Assembly: GCF_014635845.1 (NCBI RefSeq) | Contig: NZ_BMDP01000001.1 | Span: 62,001 to 126,000 of the forward strand | Reading direction: 5' to 3' | Origin: Oxalicibacterium solurbis | Lineage (GTDB): Bacteria > Pseudomonadota > Gammaproteobacteria > Burkholderiales > Burkholderiaceae_D | DNA: 64,000 nt | Made by a program: the position numbers and the translations under genes | Shown here: one piece after another, positions 9,476 to 18,257 of the stretch | How the letters are laid out: every line of letters begins with the position of its first letter | Numbering within the stretch: the stretch's first letter is position 1 | The notes under the pieces: generated by a model | Told to the model about the DNA's origin: nothing | The model's database searches: none | What the model saw: only the letters and a program-made list of their open reading frames with translations

Positions 9476-11716
9476 TCAGTCCGCACGCACCGGCCGCATC
9501 GGCTGCAACAACCGCAGTCCGTTGAAGACGACGATCAGGCTGGCACCCATGTCGGCGAATACCGCCATCCACAGCGTGGCGTCGCCGGCCAGCGCCAGCG
9601 CGAGGAACACCAGCTTGATGCTGAGCGCGATCGTGATGTTCTGCACGAGGATCGCATGCGCGCGACGGCTCAGGCGGATGAAGGCCGGCAGCTTGCCGAG
9701 TTCGTCGTCCATCAACGCGACGTCGGCGGTTTCCAGCGCCGTATCGGTGCCGGCCGCACCCATCGCAAAGCCGATGTCGGCCTTTGCCAGCGCCGGCGCA
9801 TCGTTGATGCCGTCGCCGACCATGCCGACATAACCGTGGCGTGCCGACAGTTCGTCGATGGCGCGCAGCTTGTCGTCGGGCAGCAGGTTGCCGCGCGCAT
9901 CGGCAATGCCGACCTGCGCCGCGATTGCCTGCGCGGTGTGCGGATTGTCGCCGGTCAGCATCGTGACGGCCACGCCGAGTTTTTTCAGTTCAGTGATCGC
10001 CGCTGCGCCGTGTTCGCGCACCGTATCGGCCACGGCGACGACCAGCAGTGGCTTGTCATCGGCCAGCACGATGGCGGTCTTGCCTTCGCGTTCCAGCGCA
10101 TCGAGCCGCGCTTCCAGATCGGCATTGCAGAAACCGAGTTCATGCATCAGCCGGTGATTGCCGAGATGATAGATGCGGCCGTTCACACTGCCCTTCACGC
10201 CGCGGCCGGCCAGCGCTTCGAAACCGCTCACATCAAACAGCGCGCCCTCCTTCCAGTGCACGGCGACCGCATGCGATACCGGATGGTCGGAACGATGCGC
10301 AAGGCTCGCGGCCAGCTGCAGCAAGGCTTGCGCATCGCCTGCATTGCCATCCACCGGCAGCACATCGGTCACCGCCGGTTTGCCGGACGTGATCGTGCCG
10401 GTCTTGTCCAGCGCCAGCGCCTTCAGCTTGCGGCCCTGTTCCAGATAAACGCCGCCCTTGATCAGGATGCCGCGCCGCGCCGCCGCCGCGAGACCGCTGA
10501 CAACGGTCACCGGCGTCGAGATCACCAGCGCGCACGGACAGGCGATCACCAGCAGCACCAGCGCGCGATACAGCCACGGCTGGAACGGCTGCGACATCAG
10601 CAGCGGCGGCAGGATCGCCACCAGCACGGCCAGTACGACCACGACCGGAATGTAATAGCGCGCGAACTGGTCGACGAAGCGCTGCGTCGGCGCGCGTTCG
10701 CCCTGCACCTGCTGCACGCTGCGCACGATGCGCGACAGCGTCGATTCGGCCTGCACGGCCGTCACGCGATAGTCGAAGGAACCGTGTTCGTTGATGGTGC
10801 CGGCGAAGATGGCATCGCCGGTGCGCTTTTCGACCGGCATGCTCTCGCCGGTGATCGGCGCCTGGTTCACCGTGCTGCTGCCGTCGATCACGACGCCGTC
10901 CAGCGGCACGCGCTCGCCCGGTTTCACGCGCACGACCGCATCGATGACGACATCCGCCGCCGCAAGCTGCTGCCATGCGCCGTTTACCTGCACGGTGGCG
11001 GTATCCGGCGTCATTGCCATCAGGCCCTTGATCGCATTGCGTGCGCGATCCAGCGACAGCGCCTCGATCATTTCGGCGGCGGCAAACAGGAAGATCACCA
11101 CCGCCGCTTCCGGCCACTGGCCGATCGCCACCGCGCCGATGACGGCCAGCGACATCAGGAAATTCATGTTCAGCGACAGATGGCGCAGCGCGATCCAGCC
11201 CTTTTTCAGCGTATCGAGGCCACCGGTCAGGATGGCGACCAGCGCCAGTGCGATTACCGGCCAGGAGTTTTCATTGCCGGTGGTCCATGCGACGACTTCG
11301 GAAGCGATGGCCGTCACACCGGAAATGCCCATCAATATCCAGGTGCGTAGCGGAATCCGATAATCGGCCGACAGATCGTGGTGATCGTGTTCGTCCGCGC
11401 GCGTCATGTCCAGCGAATCGGATTTGACGACGGGATCGAGGCCCAGTTTTTCCAGCGCCTGCACGATGCCGTCCACCGACATCAGGTTGTGGTGCACCGT
11501 CAGTTCGCGCTGCATCAGGTTGAATTGCATGCCGAGAATGCCGTCCATGTTCTGGAAGCGGTCGCGGATCAACTTTTCCTCGGTCGGGCAATCCATCTTG
11601 CGGATCACCAGCACCAGCCGTGCTGCGTCGGCTGGCACCGCAGGCGTTTTCGCCGGCGTCTCCGCCGGCATTGCCACGCTGCTTCCGCAAGGCTTATCCG
11701 AATTGCAACAGCCCAT
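9476..11716 (-). CDS. heavy-metal P1B-type ATPase (Zn/Cd/Pb exporter)
   Basis: A 746-residue cation-exporting ATPase of the CadA/ZntA/PbrA group. The N-terminus is Cys-rich (C3, C4, C10). A single HMA domain follows, with the variant motif MDCPTEE at 41-47 (one Cys plus acidic residues instead of CxxC). The membrane ion site CPC is near residue 394, the phosphorylation motif DKTGT near 438, the HP motif (SDHP) in the nucleotide domain, and GDGIND near 634. The ATG at 11716 has AAGGAG upstream; earlier Met codons would lie inside the promoter. First gene of the metal operon, read from a MerR-type promoter. Confidence 0.93.
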   Translation of the reverse strand: MGCCNSDKPCGSSVAMPAETPAKTPAVPADAARLVLVIRKMDCPTEEKLIRDRFQNMDGILGMQFNLMQRELTVHHNLMSVDGIVQALEKLGLDPVVKSDSLDMTRADEHDHHDLSADYRIPLRTWILMGISGVTAIASEVVAWTTGNENSWPVIALALVAILTGGLDTLKKGWIALRHLSLNMNFLMSLAVIGAVAIGQWPEAAVVIFLFAAAEMIEALSLDRARNAIKGLMAMTPDTATVQVNGAWQQLAAADVVIDAVVRVKPGERVPLDGVVIDGSSTVNQAPITGESMPVEKRTGDAIFAGTINEHGSFDYRVTAVQAESTLSRIVRSVQQVQGERAPTQRFVDQFARYYIPVVVVLAVLVAILPPLLMSQPFQPWLYRALVLLVIACPCALVISTPVTVVSGLAAAARRGILIKGGVYLEQGRKLKALALDKTGTITSGKPAVTDVLPVDGNAGDAQALLQLAASLAHRSDHPVSHAVAVHWKEGALFDVSGFEALAGRGVKGSVNGRIYHLGNHRLMHELGFCNADLEARLDALEREGKTAIVLADDKPLLVVAVADTVREHGAAAITELKKLGVAVTMLTGDNPHTAQAIAAQVGIADARGNLLPDDKLRAIDELSARHGYVGMVGDGINDAPALAKADIGFAMGAAGTDTALETADVALMDDELGKLPAFIRLSRRAHAILVQNITIALSIKLVFLALALAGDATLWMAVFADMGASLIVVFNGLRLLQPMRPVRAD

Positions 11717-11751
11717 CTGCTTCTCCTTGATTGACGGAATTGACATCGACC

Positions 11752-11787
11752 TTGCAATTAGAGACTCTGTAGCCACTATAGAGTCAA
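11752..11787. promoter_or_regulatory. divergent MerR-type promoters sharing one operator
   Basis: The dyad ACTCTGTAGCCACTATAGAGT (11764-11784) sits between promoter elements on both strands. On the minus strand, TTGACT (11787-11782) and TCTAAT (11762-11757) are 19 bp apart and drive the ATPase operon. On the plus strand, TTGCAA (11752-11757) and TATAGA (11777-11782) are also 19 bp apart and could drive the regulator gene. Over-long 19-bp spacers containing the dyad are the hallmark of MerR-family control. Confidence 0.85.
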
Positions 11788-11821
11788 GCGCTGCCTCACA
11801 GATTTATTCTCGGGAAACAAG

Positions 11822-12277
11822 ATGACTGCGTCCCTGCTGAAAATCGGCGAACTCGCCAGCCGTACCGGTTCTTCCGTCGAAACCATCCGCTACTACGAGC
11901 AGCAGAACCTGCTGCCACAGCCGCCGCGTTCGGCCGGCAATTACCGGCTGTACGGCGATGCCCACGTCAAACGCCTGCAATTCATCCGCCATTGCCGCTC
12001 GCTCGACATGACGCTGGACGAAATCCGCGCGCTGCTCGATTTTCGCGATCATCCGCAGCAGGATTGCACGGGCGTCAACGCACTGCTCGACCATCACATC
12101 GGTCATGTCGCGCACCGTATCGAGGAATTGAGGGCACTCCAAATACAACTGGAAGAATTGCGCAGCCGCTGTCGCGGCACGCAAACAGCAGAGGCCTGCG
12201 GCATTCTGCAAGGGCTGGAAGATGTAGAAACCGGTGAACCGAAAAATCTGGGTTCGCATGCCGGTGGCTGCCATTAG
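11822..12277 (+). CDS. MerR-family metal sensor, CadR/PbrR-like
   Basis: 151 residues. A winged-helix DNA-binding part (about 6-75) contains TIRYYEQQNLLP and YRLYG, followed by a dimerisation helix and a metal loop with GILQGL. Cysteines at 82, 117 and 126 match the spacing of the metal-binding Cys triad in the Pb/Cd/Zn MerR group. The tail GSHAGGCH adds His and Cys ligands but lacks the CxC pair of PbrR, so I lean to a Cd/Zn sensor of CadR type. Divergent from the ATPase-czc operon and sharing its operator. Confidence 0.88.
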   Translation: MTASLLKIGELASRTGSSVETIRYYEQQNLLPQPPRSAGNYRLYGDAHVKRLQFIRHCRSLDMTLDEIRALLDFRDHPQQDCTGVNALLDHHIGHVAHRIEELRALQIQLEELRSRCRGTQTAEACGILQGLEDVETGEPKNLGSHAGGCH

Positions 12278-12429
12278 GCTGCCATTGGCATCGGCCTGCG
12301 GCAGCATGTATCCGCATATAAGCAAATGCCCGGCCATCCATCTTGCTCCCGCTTTTCATCCCCGGTCGGGACTGGCATGATGCACGCGCAATCGACACCC
12401 CCATTCAACATGACCACAGGAATCATTCG

Positions 12430-12948
12430 ATGACCCGGCTTGCCGTTCTGCGCTATCCGGATGAACGCCTGCATACGGTGGCCGCACCGGTGCAGGAAGT
12501 GAACGACGCCATCCGCACGCTGGCCGCCGACATGGCGCAGACCATGTATGCCGGTGGCGGCATCGGGCTGGCGGCAACGCAGGTCGATGTACACCTGCGC
12601 GTGATCGTGGTGGATGTATCGGAAAGAAAAAACCAGCTGCTGACGCTGATCAATCCGGAAATCGTCAAGGCCGGCGGCAGCCTGGCTTATGAAGAAGGCT
12701 GCCTATCCGTACCCGGCGTCTACGAAAAAGTGAAACGCGCGGCATGGCTGCGCGTGCGCGCATTGGGGCTGGATGGAAAGCCGTTCGAACTGCCTGCAGA
12801 CGGCTGGCTGGCGGTCTGCATCCAGCATGAAATCGATCATCTGGACGGCATGGTCTTCGTCGAACATCTGCCGCGTCCGCAGCAGGCGCGCATCCTGAAG
12901 AACATGGCGGCGCCCCGTTCACCGCGCAGGAAAAAACAGGGGCGCTGA
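12430..12948 (+). CDS. def: peptide deformylase
   Basis: 172 residues. All three deformylase motifs are present: GIGLAATQ at 44-51, EGCLS at 89-93 with metal ligand C91, and HEIDH at 133-137 with the two His ligands and catalytic Glu. It removes the formyl group from nascent peptides in the cytoplasm. The start [14 protein letters not shown] is the standard family N-terminus; the frame extends upstream without other support. The basic tail (SPRRKKQGR) is longer than usual. It stands alone here rather than beside fmt, so it may be a second copy. Confidence 0.92.
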   Translation: MTRLAVLRYPDERLHTVAAPVQEVNDAIRTLAADMAQTMYAGGGIGLAATQVDVHLRVIVVDVSERKNQLLTLINPEIVKAGGSLAYEEGCLSVPGVYEKVKRAAWLRVRALGLDGKPFELPADGWLAVCIQHEIDHLDGMVFVEHLPRPQQARILKNMAAPRSPRRKKQGR

Positions 12949-12983
12949 TCCCGCGCCTCCAAACCATTCAGACCTGATTCGAT

Positions 12984-13316
12984 TCAAGTTGCGGCAAGTT
13001 GCGCCGTTACCGGGTGCATGACGCCGGTGGCAGGATGACGCAGCTTGCCGATGCGCGCGACCAGCACGTCGTCGAGCTGCGCTTTCGTCAGCCCGTGTTT
13101 TTGCAGGAAACCATCGTCGATCTCGATTTCCGCGATCACCAGTCCGCGCGGTTCCGCGATTTCCACATGACTGACCTTGCCGAACAGATCGATCTGCAGT
13201 CCGGTCGCGGGACTGCGGATGTCAATCAGGCGCGGTTCGATGGCATTGGCGAACTGACGCGCATCGAGCGCACGCAGCGCAGGGAAACAGCCGGAAATTT
13301 CGATCAGGGTCTTCAT
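12984..13316 (-). CDS. conserved-looking hypothetical protein
   Basis: 110 residues, not recognised. Soluble, with no signal peptide or membrane helix, and balanced in charge. The middle alternates hydrophobic and charged residues as in a beta-rich fold (IDLFGKVSHVEIAEPRGLVIAEIEIDD region, described here by its span 42-68). The N-terminus MKTLIEISGCFPALRAL begins directly after a weak ribosome site. Codon use looks like its neighbours. It stands between def and a GGDEF gene, convergent with the former. Confidence 0.55.
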   Translation of the reverse strand: MKTLIEISGCFPALRALDARQFANAIEPRLIDIRSPATGLQIDLFGKVSHVEIAEPRGLVIAEIEIDDGFLQKHGLTKAQLDDVLVARIGKLRHPATGVMHPVTAQLAAT

Positions 13317-13570
13317 GGTTTTCTACAGAACGGATGGGCCGCCGGTAATCGTCGCTGGCAATCGTATGCTGCAATCGCATACCGGTGCAGCCGGGTATTA
13401 TCGCCATCCACGGCCGCTTGGCAAGCCGCAGAAAGATGAAAGTGCAACAAGGCATTTCCGCAATTTTTAACAATCCATAACATTCCCCTCGGGCAAATGA
13501 CGGTAACTTGTCGCTATTCATTACGATAGAATCGCCGGTTGTCCTGAACAGGCCAAATTCCCATTACTCC

Positions 13571-15130
13571 ATGTCCAAGCGTGTGCCGTCCATCCGCTCC
13601 AAGCTCGTGCTGCTCGTCACAGCATGCGTGCTGCCGGCCTCGCTGATGGCAGTGGTGCTGATCGCGCACGATTACCAGCGCACGCGTGAACTGCTGCTGT
13701 CGAACCTGCTGGGCACGGCGCGCGCGATGATTTCGACCGTCGACCGGGACATGACGAGCATCGAATCGTCGCTGATTGCGCTGGGCACCTCGCCCTACCT
13801 CGTATCGAAAAACTACCGCGCCTTCTACCGACAGGCCCGCAACGTGCTGAAGATCCAGGCCGAACAGGGTGACATCAACATTGCACTGCTCGACCGCAGC
13901 GGCAGGCAGTACATCAATACGCGCCGTCCGTTCGACGCACCACTGCCGTCACGCAGCCGCTTCAAGGGTATCGAGGCGGTATTCGATACGGCCCAGCCCG
14001 TCATTTCCGATCTGTTCGTCGGCGAAGTCACGCAAAAGCCGTTGCTGGTGATCGGCGTGCCGATTTCATTGCAAGGCAATGGCAAGGTCGATTACAGCCT
14101 GAACGCCGGCATTTTCCCCGAACGTTTCGAAAAACTGCTGCATCAGCAGAAGCTGCCGGAAGGCTGGATCGCCGCCATTTTCGACGGCAACGGCAATATC
14201 ATCGCGCGCACGCGCGACATGCAGCAATACGTCGGCAAGCCCGGCACGCCGGAAATGATCCAGCGCATGGCGACAGCCAGCGAAGACACCTTCATCAGCA
14301 CCACGCACGACGGCGTACAGGTACACACGGTATTCAGCCGTTCGTCGCTGTCCAACTGGTCGCTGGCGATCGGCATTCCCACGCAAAGCATCACCGACGA
14401 ACTGCGCAATACGCTGTTCTGGCTAAGCTTCGCCACGCTTGCCCTGCTCGCCAGCAGCCTGACGGCCGCGTGGCTGATCGGCGGCCGCATCGCCGAATCG
14501 ATACGCGGCCTGACCGGTCCGGCGCTGGCGCTCGGCTCGGGCGACGTCGTCAGCGTGCCGCCGCTGCACCTGCGCGAAGCCGATGAAGTCGGCCGTTCGC
14601 TGGTCAAGGTATCGGAACTGCTGCATCGCGCGCAACATCAGGCAAACCACGATGCGCTGACTGGACTGGCAAACCGCGCCCTCTTCAACGAGATCGTCAG
14701 CCAGCAACTGCTGCTGTGCGAGCGCAACAACACGCCACTGGCGATTCTTTACATCGACCTCGACGGCTTCAAGGCAGTCAACGACCGCCACGGCCACGAA
14801 ACCGGCGACAAGCTGCTGTGCAATGTCGCCGCGCGCCTCAAGGGCGGCAGCCGCAGTTCTGACGTGGTGGCGCGCCTGGGCGGCGACGAGTTCGCCATCG
14901 TGATGGTCGGCGCGACGATGGAAGACGGCCTGCTGGTCGGCGAAAAACTGGTCGACAGCATTTCCGCGCCCTATCTGATCAACGGCCTGGAACTGCACGT
15001 TTCTGCCAGCATCGGCGTGGCGGCCTACCCGGATTCCGGCGTCACCAGCGATGCGCTGCTGCATCGTGCCGACGGCGCGATGTACAAGGCCAAGGGAATG
15101 GGCCGGCGGCAGGTGGCGGCGGCGAGCTGA
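13571..15130 (+). CDS. membrane diguanylate cyclase (sensor-GGDEF)
   Basis: 519 residues. A first membrane helix (about 12-32) and a second (about 285-307) bracket a periplasmic sensor region of Cache type. A short HAMP-like linker leads to a GGDEF domain with an intact GGDEF motif at about 437-441. RSSD five residues upstream fits the RxxD inhibitory site, so it should make c-di-GMP and be feedback-inhibited. The ATG at 13571 starts MSKRVPSIRSKLVLLV; the upstream in-frame extension has no support. Single-gene unit ending at a bidirectional terminator. Ligand unknown. Confidence 0.88.
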   Translation: MSKRVPSIRSKLVLLVTACVLPASLMAVVLIAHDYQRTRELLLSNLLGTARAMISTVDRDMTSIESSLIALGTSPYLVSKNYRAFYRQARNVLKIQAEQGDINIALLDRSGRQYINTRRPFDAPLPSRSRFKGIEAVFDTAQPVISDLFVGEVTQKPLLVIGVPISLQGNGKVDYSLNAGIFPERFEKLLHQQKLPEGWIAAIFDGNGNIIARTRDMQQYVGKPGTPEMIQRMATASEDTFISTTHDGVQVHTVFSRSSLSNWSLAIGIPTQSITDELRNTLFWLSFATLALLASSLTAAWLIGGRIAESIRGLTGPALALGSGDVVSVPPLHLREADEVGRSLVKVSELLHRAQHQANHDALTGLANRALFNEIVSQQLLLCERNNTPLAILYIDLDGFKAVNDRHGHETGDKLLCNVAARLKGGSRSSDVVARLGGDEFAIVMVGATMEDGLLVGEKLVDSISAPYLINGLELHVSASIGVAAYPDSGVTSDALLHRADGAMYKAKGMGRRQVAAAS

Positions 15131-15219
15131 TCCGCTTTTTCTCTCTTTCTATTGCCGCGTTTTACCGCTGTTTTATCAGCGCATGAATGGAAGCACGGGC
15201 AGAAAATTCCGGCACCCAT

Positions 15220-15248
15220 AAAAAAGGCGGAATCCATCCGCCTTTTTT
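15220..15248. terminator. bidirectional intrinsic terminator
   Basis: A perfect stem AAAAAAGGCGGA / TCCGCCTTTTTT around a 5-nt loop separates the convergent GGDEF and PBP1A genes, with a T-run on both strands. Confidence 0.85.
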
Positions 15249-15271
15249 CTTTGCTTCCGCTAACCCTGCCC

Positions 15272-17698
15272 TTAACCCTTGTACAAATCCTCGGGCGGAT
15301 CGTTCGGTCCAGGCACTGGCGCGGTATTCGGCGGTGCATTGTCCGGTGTCGGCGGTGATGGCGAGAACAGGCGTTCCCAGAAACTCTTCTGCTCCTCGAC
15401 ATCCAGCGCATGCACTGCATCGTTGCTGCCGACGTATTCGGTATAGGTCCAGTCGCCGTCGGCCTGCGTGACGCCCGGCGGCACGATGGGTGCGAATTCC
15501 TGCATGCCGCGCAAGGCCACGCGCATGTAGTCGCTCCAGATCGGCAGCGCCAGCGTGGCGCCGAATTCCCGGCTGCCCAGCGTGCGCGGCTTGTCGAATC
15601 CCATCCAGGCGACAGCGACGATATTGCGGCCGTAACCGGCAAACCAGCCGTCCAGCGAATCATTGGTGGTACCGGTCTTGCCTGCAAGATCGCTGCGGCC
15701 CACGCGCTGGCTCGCCGCATAGCCGGTACCCGATCGCACCACGTCGCGCAGCATCGAATCCATGATGAAGGCATTGCGCGGCGACAGTGCGCGCGCCGTC
15801 TCGTCGCCCGCCTGCGGATGGTTGGCCTCCTGCAGCACGTTGCCGCGCGCATCCACAACCTTCTGGATCAGGTAAGGCGACAGCCTGAAACCGCCGTTGG
15901 CGAATACCGCATAGGCGCTTGCCATCTGCAGCGGCGTCACCGAGCCGGTGCCGAGCGTCAGTGTCAGGTTGGTCGGCTGGCGCTCCGGATCGAAGCCGAA
16001 ACGCGCCAGATGTTCCTTCGCATAAGGCGGCGTGATCTTGCGCAGCACACGGATCGCAACCATGTTTTTCGATTTCTTCAGGCCGATGCGCATCGCAATC
16101 GGGCCGTCGTACTGATCGTCGTCGTTACCCGGGTTCCACACCTTGCCGTTCTCTTCCGGCATTTCGCCAGGAGCGAACTGCGCATCATAGACCAGCGTGC
16201 TCGGCGAGAAGCCGCGCTCCAGTGCCGCCGAATAGATGAAAGGCTTGATCGTCGAACCCGGCTGACGCCATGCCTGCGTGACGTGATCGAACTGGTTCAT
16301 TGCAAAGTCGAAGCCACCGACCATCGCGCGAATCGAGCCGTCCTGTCCGTTGACCGCTACCAGCGCCGCCTCCACTTCAGGCAATTGCGAAATCGCCCAT
16401 GTCTGCTTGCCGCGCACCGTGCTCTGCACGATGCGGATCACGGAGCCAGGCTTGATCTTCTTCTGCTCGGAAGCCTTGGGCGACAAGCCGGATGCAGCGA
16501 AACGCAAACCGTTGCCGGTGATTTCCACCGTCTCGCCGGACAGCAGCATCGCACGCACCAGCTTCGGCGTCGCATCCAGCACGACGGCTGCCTGCAGATC
16601 GTCGCTGTCCGGATGCTTGACCAGCGTATCCGCGATTTCTTCCTGGCGATCTTCGGCATCCTTGGACAGCGCGATGAGCGCTTCCGGGCCGCGATAGCCG
16701 TGGCGACGATCATAATCCAGCACGCCGCGCCGCACTGCCGCATAAGCCGCATCCTGATCGGCCTTGGTCAGCGTCGTATAGACGGAAAAACCGTTGGTGT
16801 AGGTTTCATCCTTGTATTGCGCATACATGTACTGGCGCACCGATTCGGCCGCGTACTCGGCATGCGTTTTCAGGCGGTTGCCGTCTTCCAGCACGTGCAG
16901 CTTCTCGGCGGCGGCTTCCTTGTATTGCTTGTCGTCGATGAAGCCCAGTTCATGCATCCGCTTCAGGATGTATTGCTGGCGTTCGGTGGCGCGCTTCGGA
17001 TTGACGACCGGATTCGCCGTCGCCGGCGCCTTCGGCAAGCCTGCCAGCATCGCCGATTCGGCGATCGTCAGATCCCTGATCTCCTTGCCGAAATAGATAC
17101 GCGCGGCGCTACCGAAACCGTAGGCGCGCTGCCCCAGATAGATCTGGTTCATGTACAGCTCGAGAATCTGGTCCTTCGTCAAGTTGTGCTCGATCTGGTA
17201 AGACAGCAACACTTCCTGCAGCTTGCGCGTGTAGGTTTTCTTGCGTGTCAGCAGGAAGGTACGGGCCACCTGCATCGTGATCGTCGATGCGCCCTGCGAA
17301 CGGCTGCGAACCAGGTTCGCCAGCCCTGCCCGCACGATGCCGAGAAAATCGACGCCGCCGTGCTCGTAGAAATTATTGTCCTCGATCGCAATGATCGCGT
17401 TCTTCAGGCTGTCCGGCACATCGGTGATCGGCACGAAATCGCGACGCTCTTCGCCGTATTCGCCGATCAAGACGTTGTCGGCCGTATAGACGCGCAGCGG
17501 AATCTTGGGACGGTAATCGGTCAGCGCGTCGATCGGCGGCAGATTCGGAACGATGAACAGCGCAGTAAAGAGAATGCCGAGAATGATCGTGGCGATCAGC
17601 CCAAGTCCGCCAACGATGGCTGCCTGGCGCAACTTGATATCGGTCGGACGTTCCGACCATGCGACGATGGCGGAGGAAAGTTTGGAAAAAAACCGCAA
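15272..17698 (-). CDS. mrcA: penicillin-binding protein 1A (bifunctional)
   Basis: 808 residues. A short cytoplasmic tail and one membrane anchor (about 28-50) precede a GT51 glycosyltransferase domain (EDNNFYEHGG from 106; QGASTITMQVARTF around 135-148). The transpeptidase domain has STIK near 482, SKN (KSKNMVAIR) and KTGT near 672. It polymerises and cross-links peptidoglycan in the periplasm. The start is a TTG at 17698, with AGGGG 6-7 nt upstream; I see no in-frame ATG that fits better. The last 30 residues are Pro-rich. In many betaproteobacteria this gene is divergent from pilMNOPQ; that is not the case here. Confidence 0.92.
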   Translation of the reverse strand: MRFFSKLSSAIVAWSERPTDIKLRQAAIVGGLGLIATIILGILFTALFIVPNLPPIDALTDYRPKIPLRVYTADNVLIGEYGEERRDFVPITDVPDSLKNAIIAIEDNNFYEHGGVDFLGIVRAGLANLVRSRSQGASTITMQVARTFLLTRKKTYTRKLQEVLLSYQIEHNLTKDQILELYMNQIYLGQRAYGFGSAARIYFGKEIRDLTIAESAMLAGLPKAPATANPVVNPKRATERQQYILKRMHELGFIDDKQYKEAAAEKLHVLEDGNRLKTHAEYAAESVRQYMYAQYKDETYTNGFSVYTTLTKADQDAAYAAVRRGVLDYDRRHGYRGPEALIALSKDAEDRQEEIADTLVKHPDSDDLQAAVVLDATPKLVRAMLLSGETVEITGNGLRFAASGLSPKASEQKKIKPGSVIRIVQSTVRGKQTWAISQLPEVEAALVAVNGQDGSIRAMVGGFDFAMNQFDHVTQAWRQPGSTIKPFIYSAALERGFSPSTLVYDAQFAPGEMPEENGKVWNPGNDDDQYDGPIAMRIGLKKSKNMVAIRVLRKITPPYAKEHLARFGFDPERQPTNLTLTLGTGSVTPLQMASAYAVFANGGFRLSPYLIQKVVDARGNVLQEANHPQAGDETARALSPRNAFIMDSMLRDVVRSGTGYAASQRVGRSDLAGKTGTTNDSLDGWFAGYGRNIVAVAWMGFDKPRTLGSREFGATLALPIWSDYMRVALRGMQEFAPIVPPGVTQADGDWTYTEYVGSNDAVHALDVEEQKSFWERLFSPSPPTPDNAPPNTAPVPGPNDPPEDLYKG

Positions 17699-18257
17699 TG
17701 CGAACCCCTGTCAGATCTGGTATGCGCCGCAACTTTAACAGGCATTGCACGATCGGGTTGCAACCAATTGTTATCTTGCAAAAATTACATGGAGAAAATT
17801 ACAAGGTATGCAGGGAACGATTTGGCGATGCGCACGTCATTGCTGCAGATCGTCCGACAAGTCAGATAAAGCGGCAGACAACGCGGCAAGCAAAGCGCTA
17901 TCCAATGTGTGCCGCGTATTCCATGACGGAAGAATGTATGCGCAAACACAGCCATTCTTCACAACTTCTTCACACGGTCTTGCGACATTGATGAAGCAGC
18001 CGAACCGCATCGTTGTTATCGTTTCCCTTCCTTATGCATCGCCGATACGTCGCGCGAGAGAGAACAACGCGCCCGCATCGATATGGTTGACACGCAGTGA
18101 ACACAATCGCGATTGCTGTGGCATTTCGCGCACGATCTCAAATTTTTCATCCGGATATTACTGACATCTTCATCGACGCAGGCTTATCGTTAGCCCTCGA
18201 TTTTCAATACGGCGACATTCTCGCCGCTCGCATCCTGCGAGTCTGACAGGAGATGAA
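17699..18257. other. 559-bp gene-free stretch between mrcA and the dctA-like gene
   Basis: No open frame here has normal codon use. It must hold the mrcA promoter. Nearer the carrier gene there is TTGACA at 18087-18092 and a perfect 12-bp palindrome CAATCGCGATTG at 18104-18115 that would overlap the matching -10 position. Another palindrome, GGTTGCAACC, lies at 17756-17765. No tRNA or small-RNA signature was recognised. Confidence 0.5.

Noticed and set aside
8927-11350. 807-codon open frame on the plus strand
   Set aside because: It is antisense to the P-type ATPase and CzcI/CzcC genes, and its product is a His/Arg/Gln-rich composition typical of a mirror frame in GC-rich DNA.
11740-11745. 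TTGACA as -35 of the MerR gene
   Set aside because: No -10 lies 16-18 bp downstream; the TTGCAA/TATAGA pair with a 19-bp spacer fits MerR control better.
15410-17869. 819-codon open frame opposite PBP1A
   Set aside because: Arg/His/Gln-rich with no domain; the minus strand encodes an intact PBP1A with all motifs.
18116-18132. possible sigma-54 promoter of the dctA-like gene (TGGCATTTCGCGCAC)
   Set aside because: The GG and GC elements are one base too close and the -12 element is poor.
17745-18164. 139-codon frame in the gap before the dctA-like gene
   Set aside because: No ribosome site, odd composition, and no recognisable domain.
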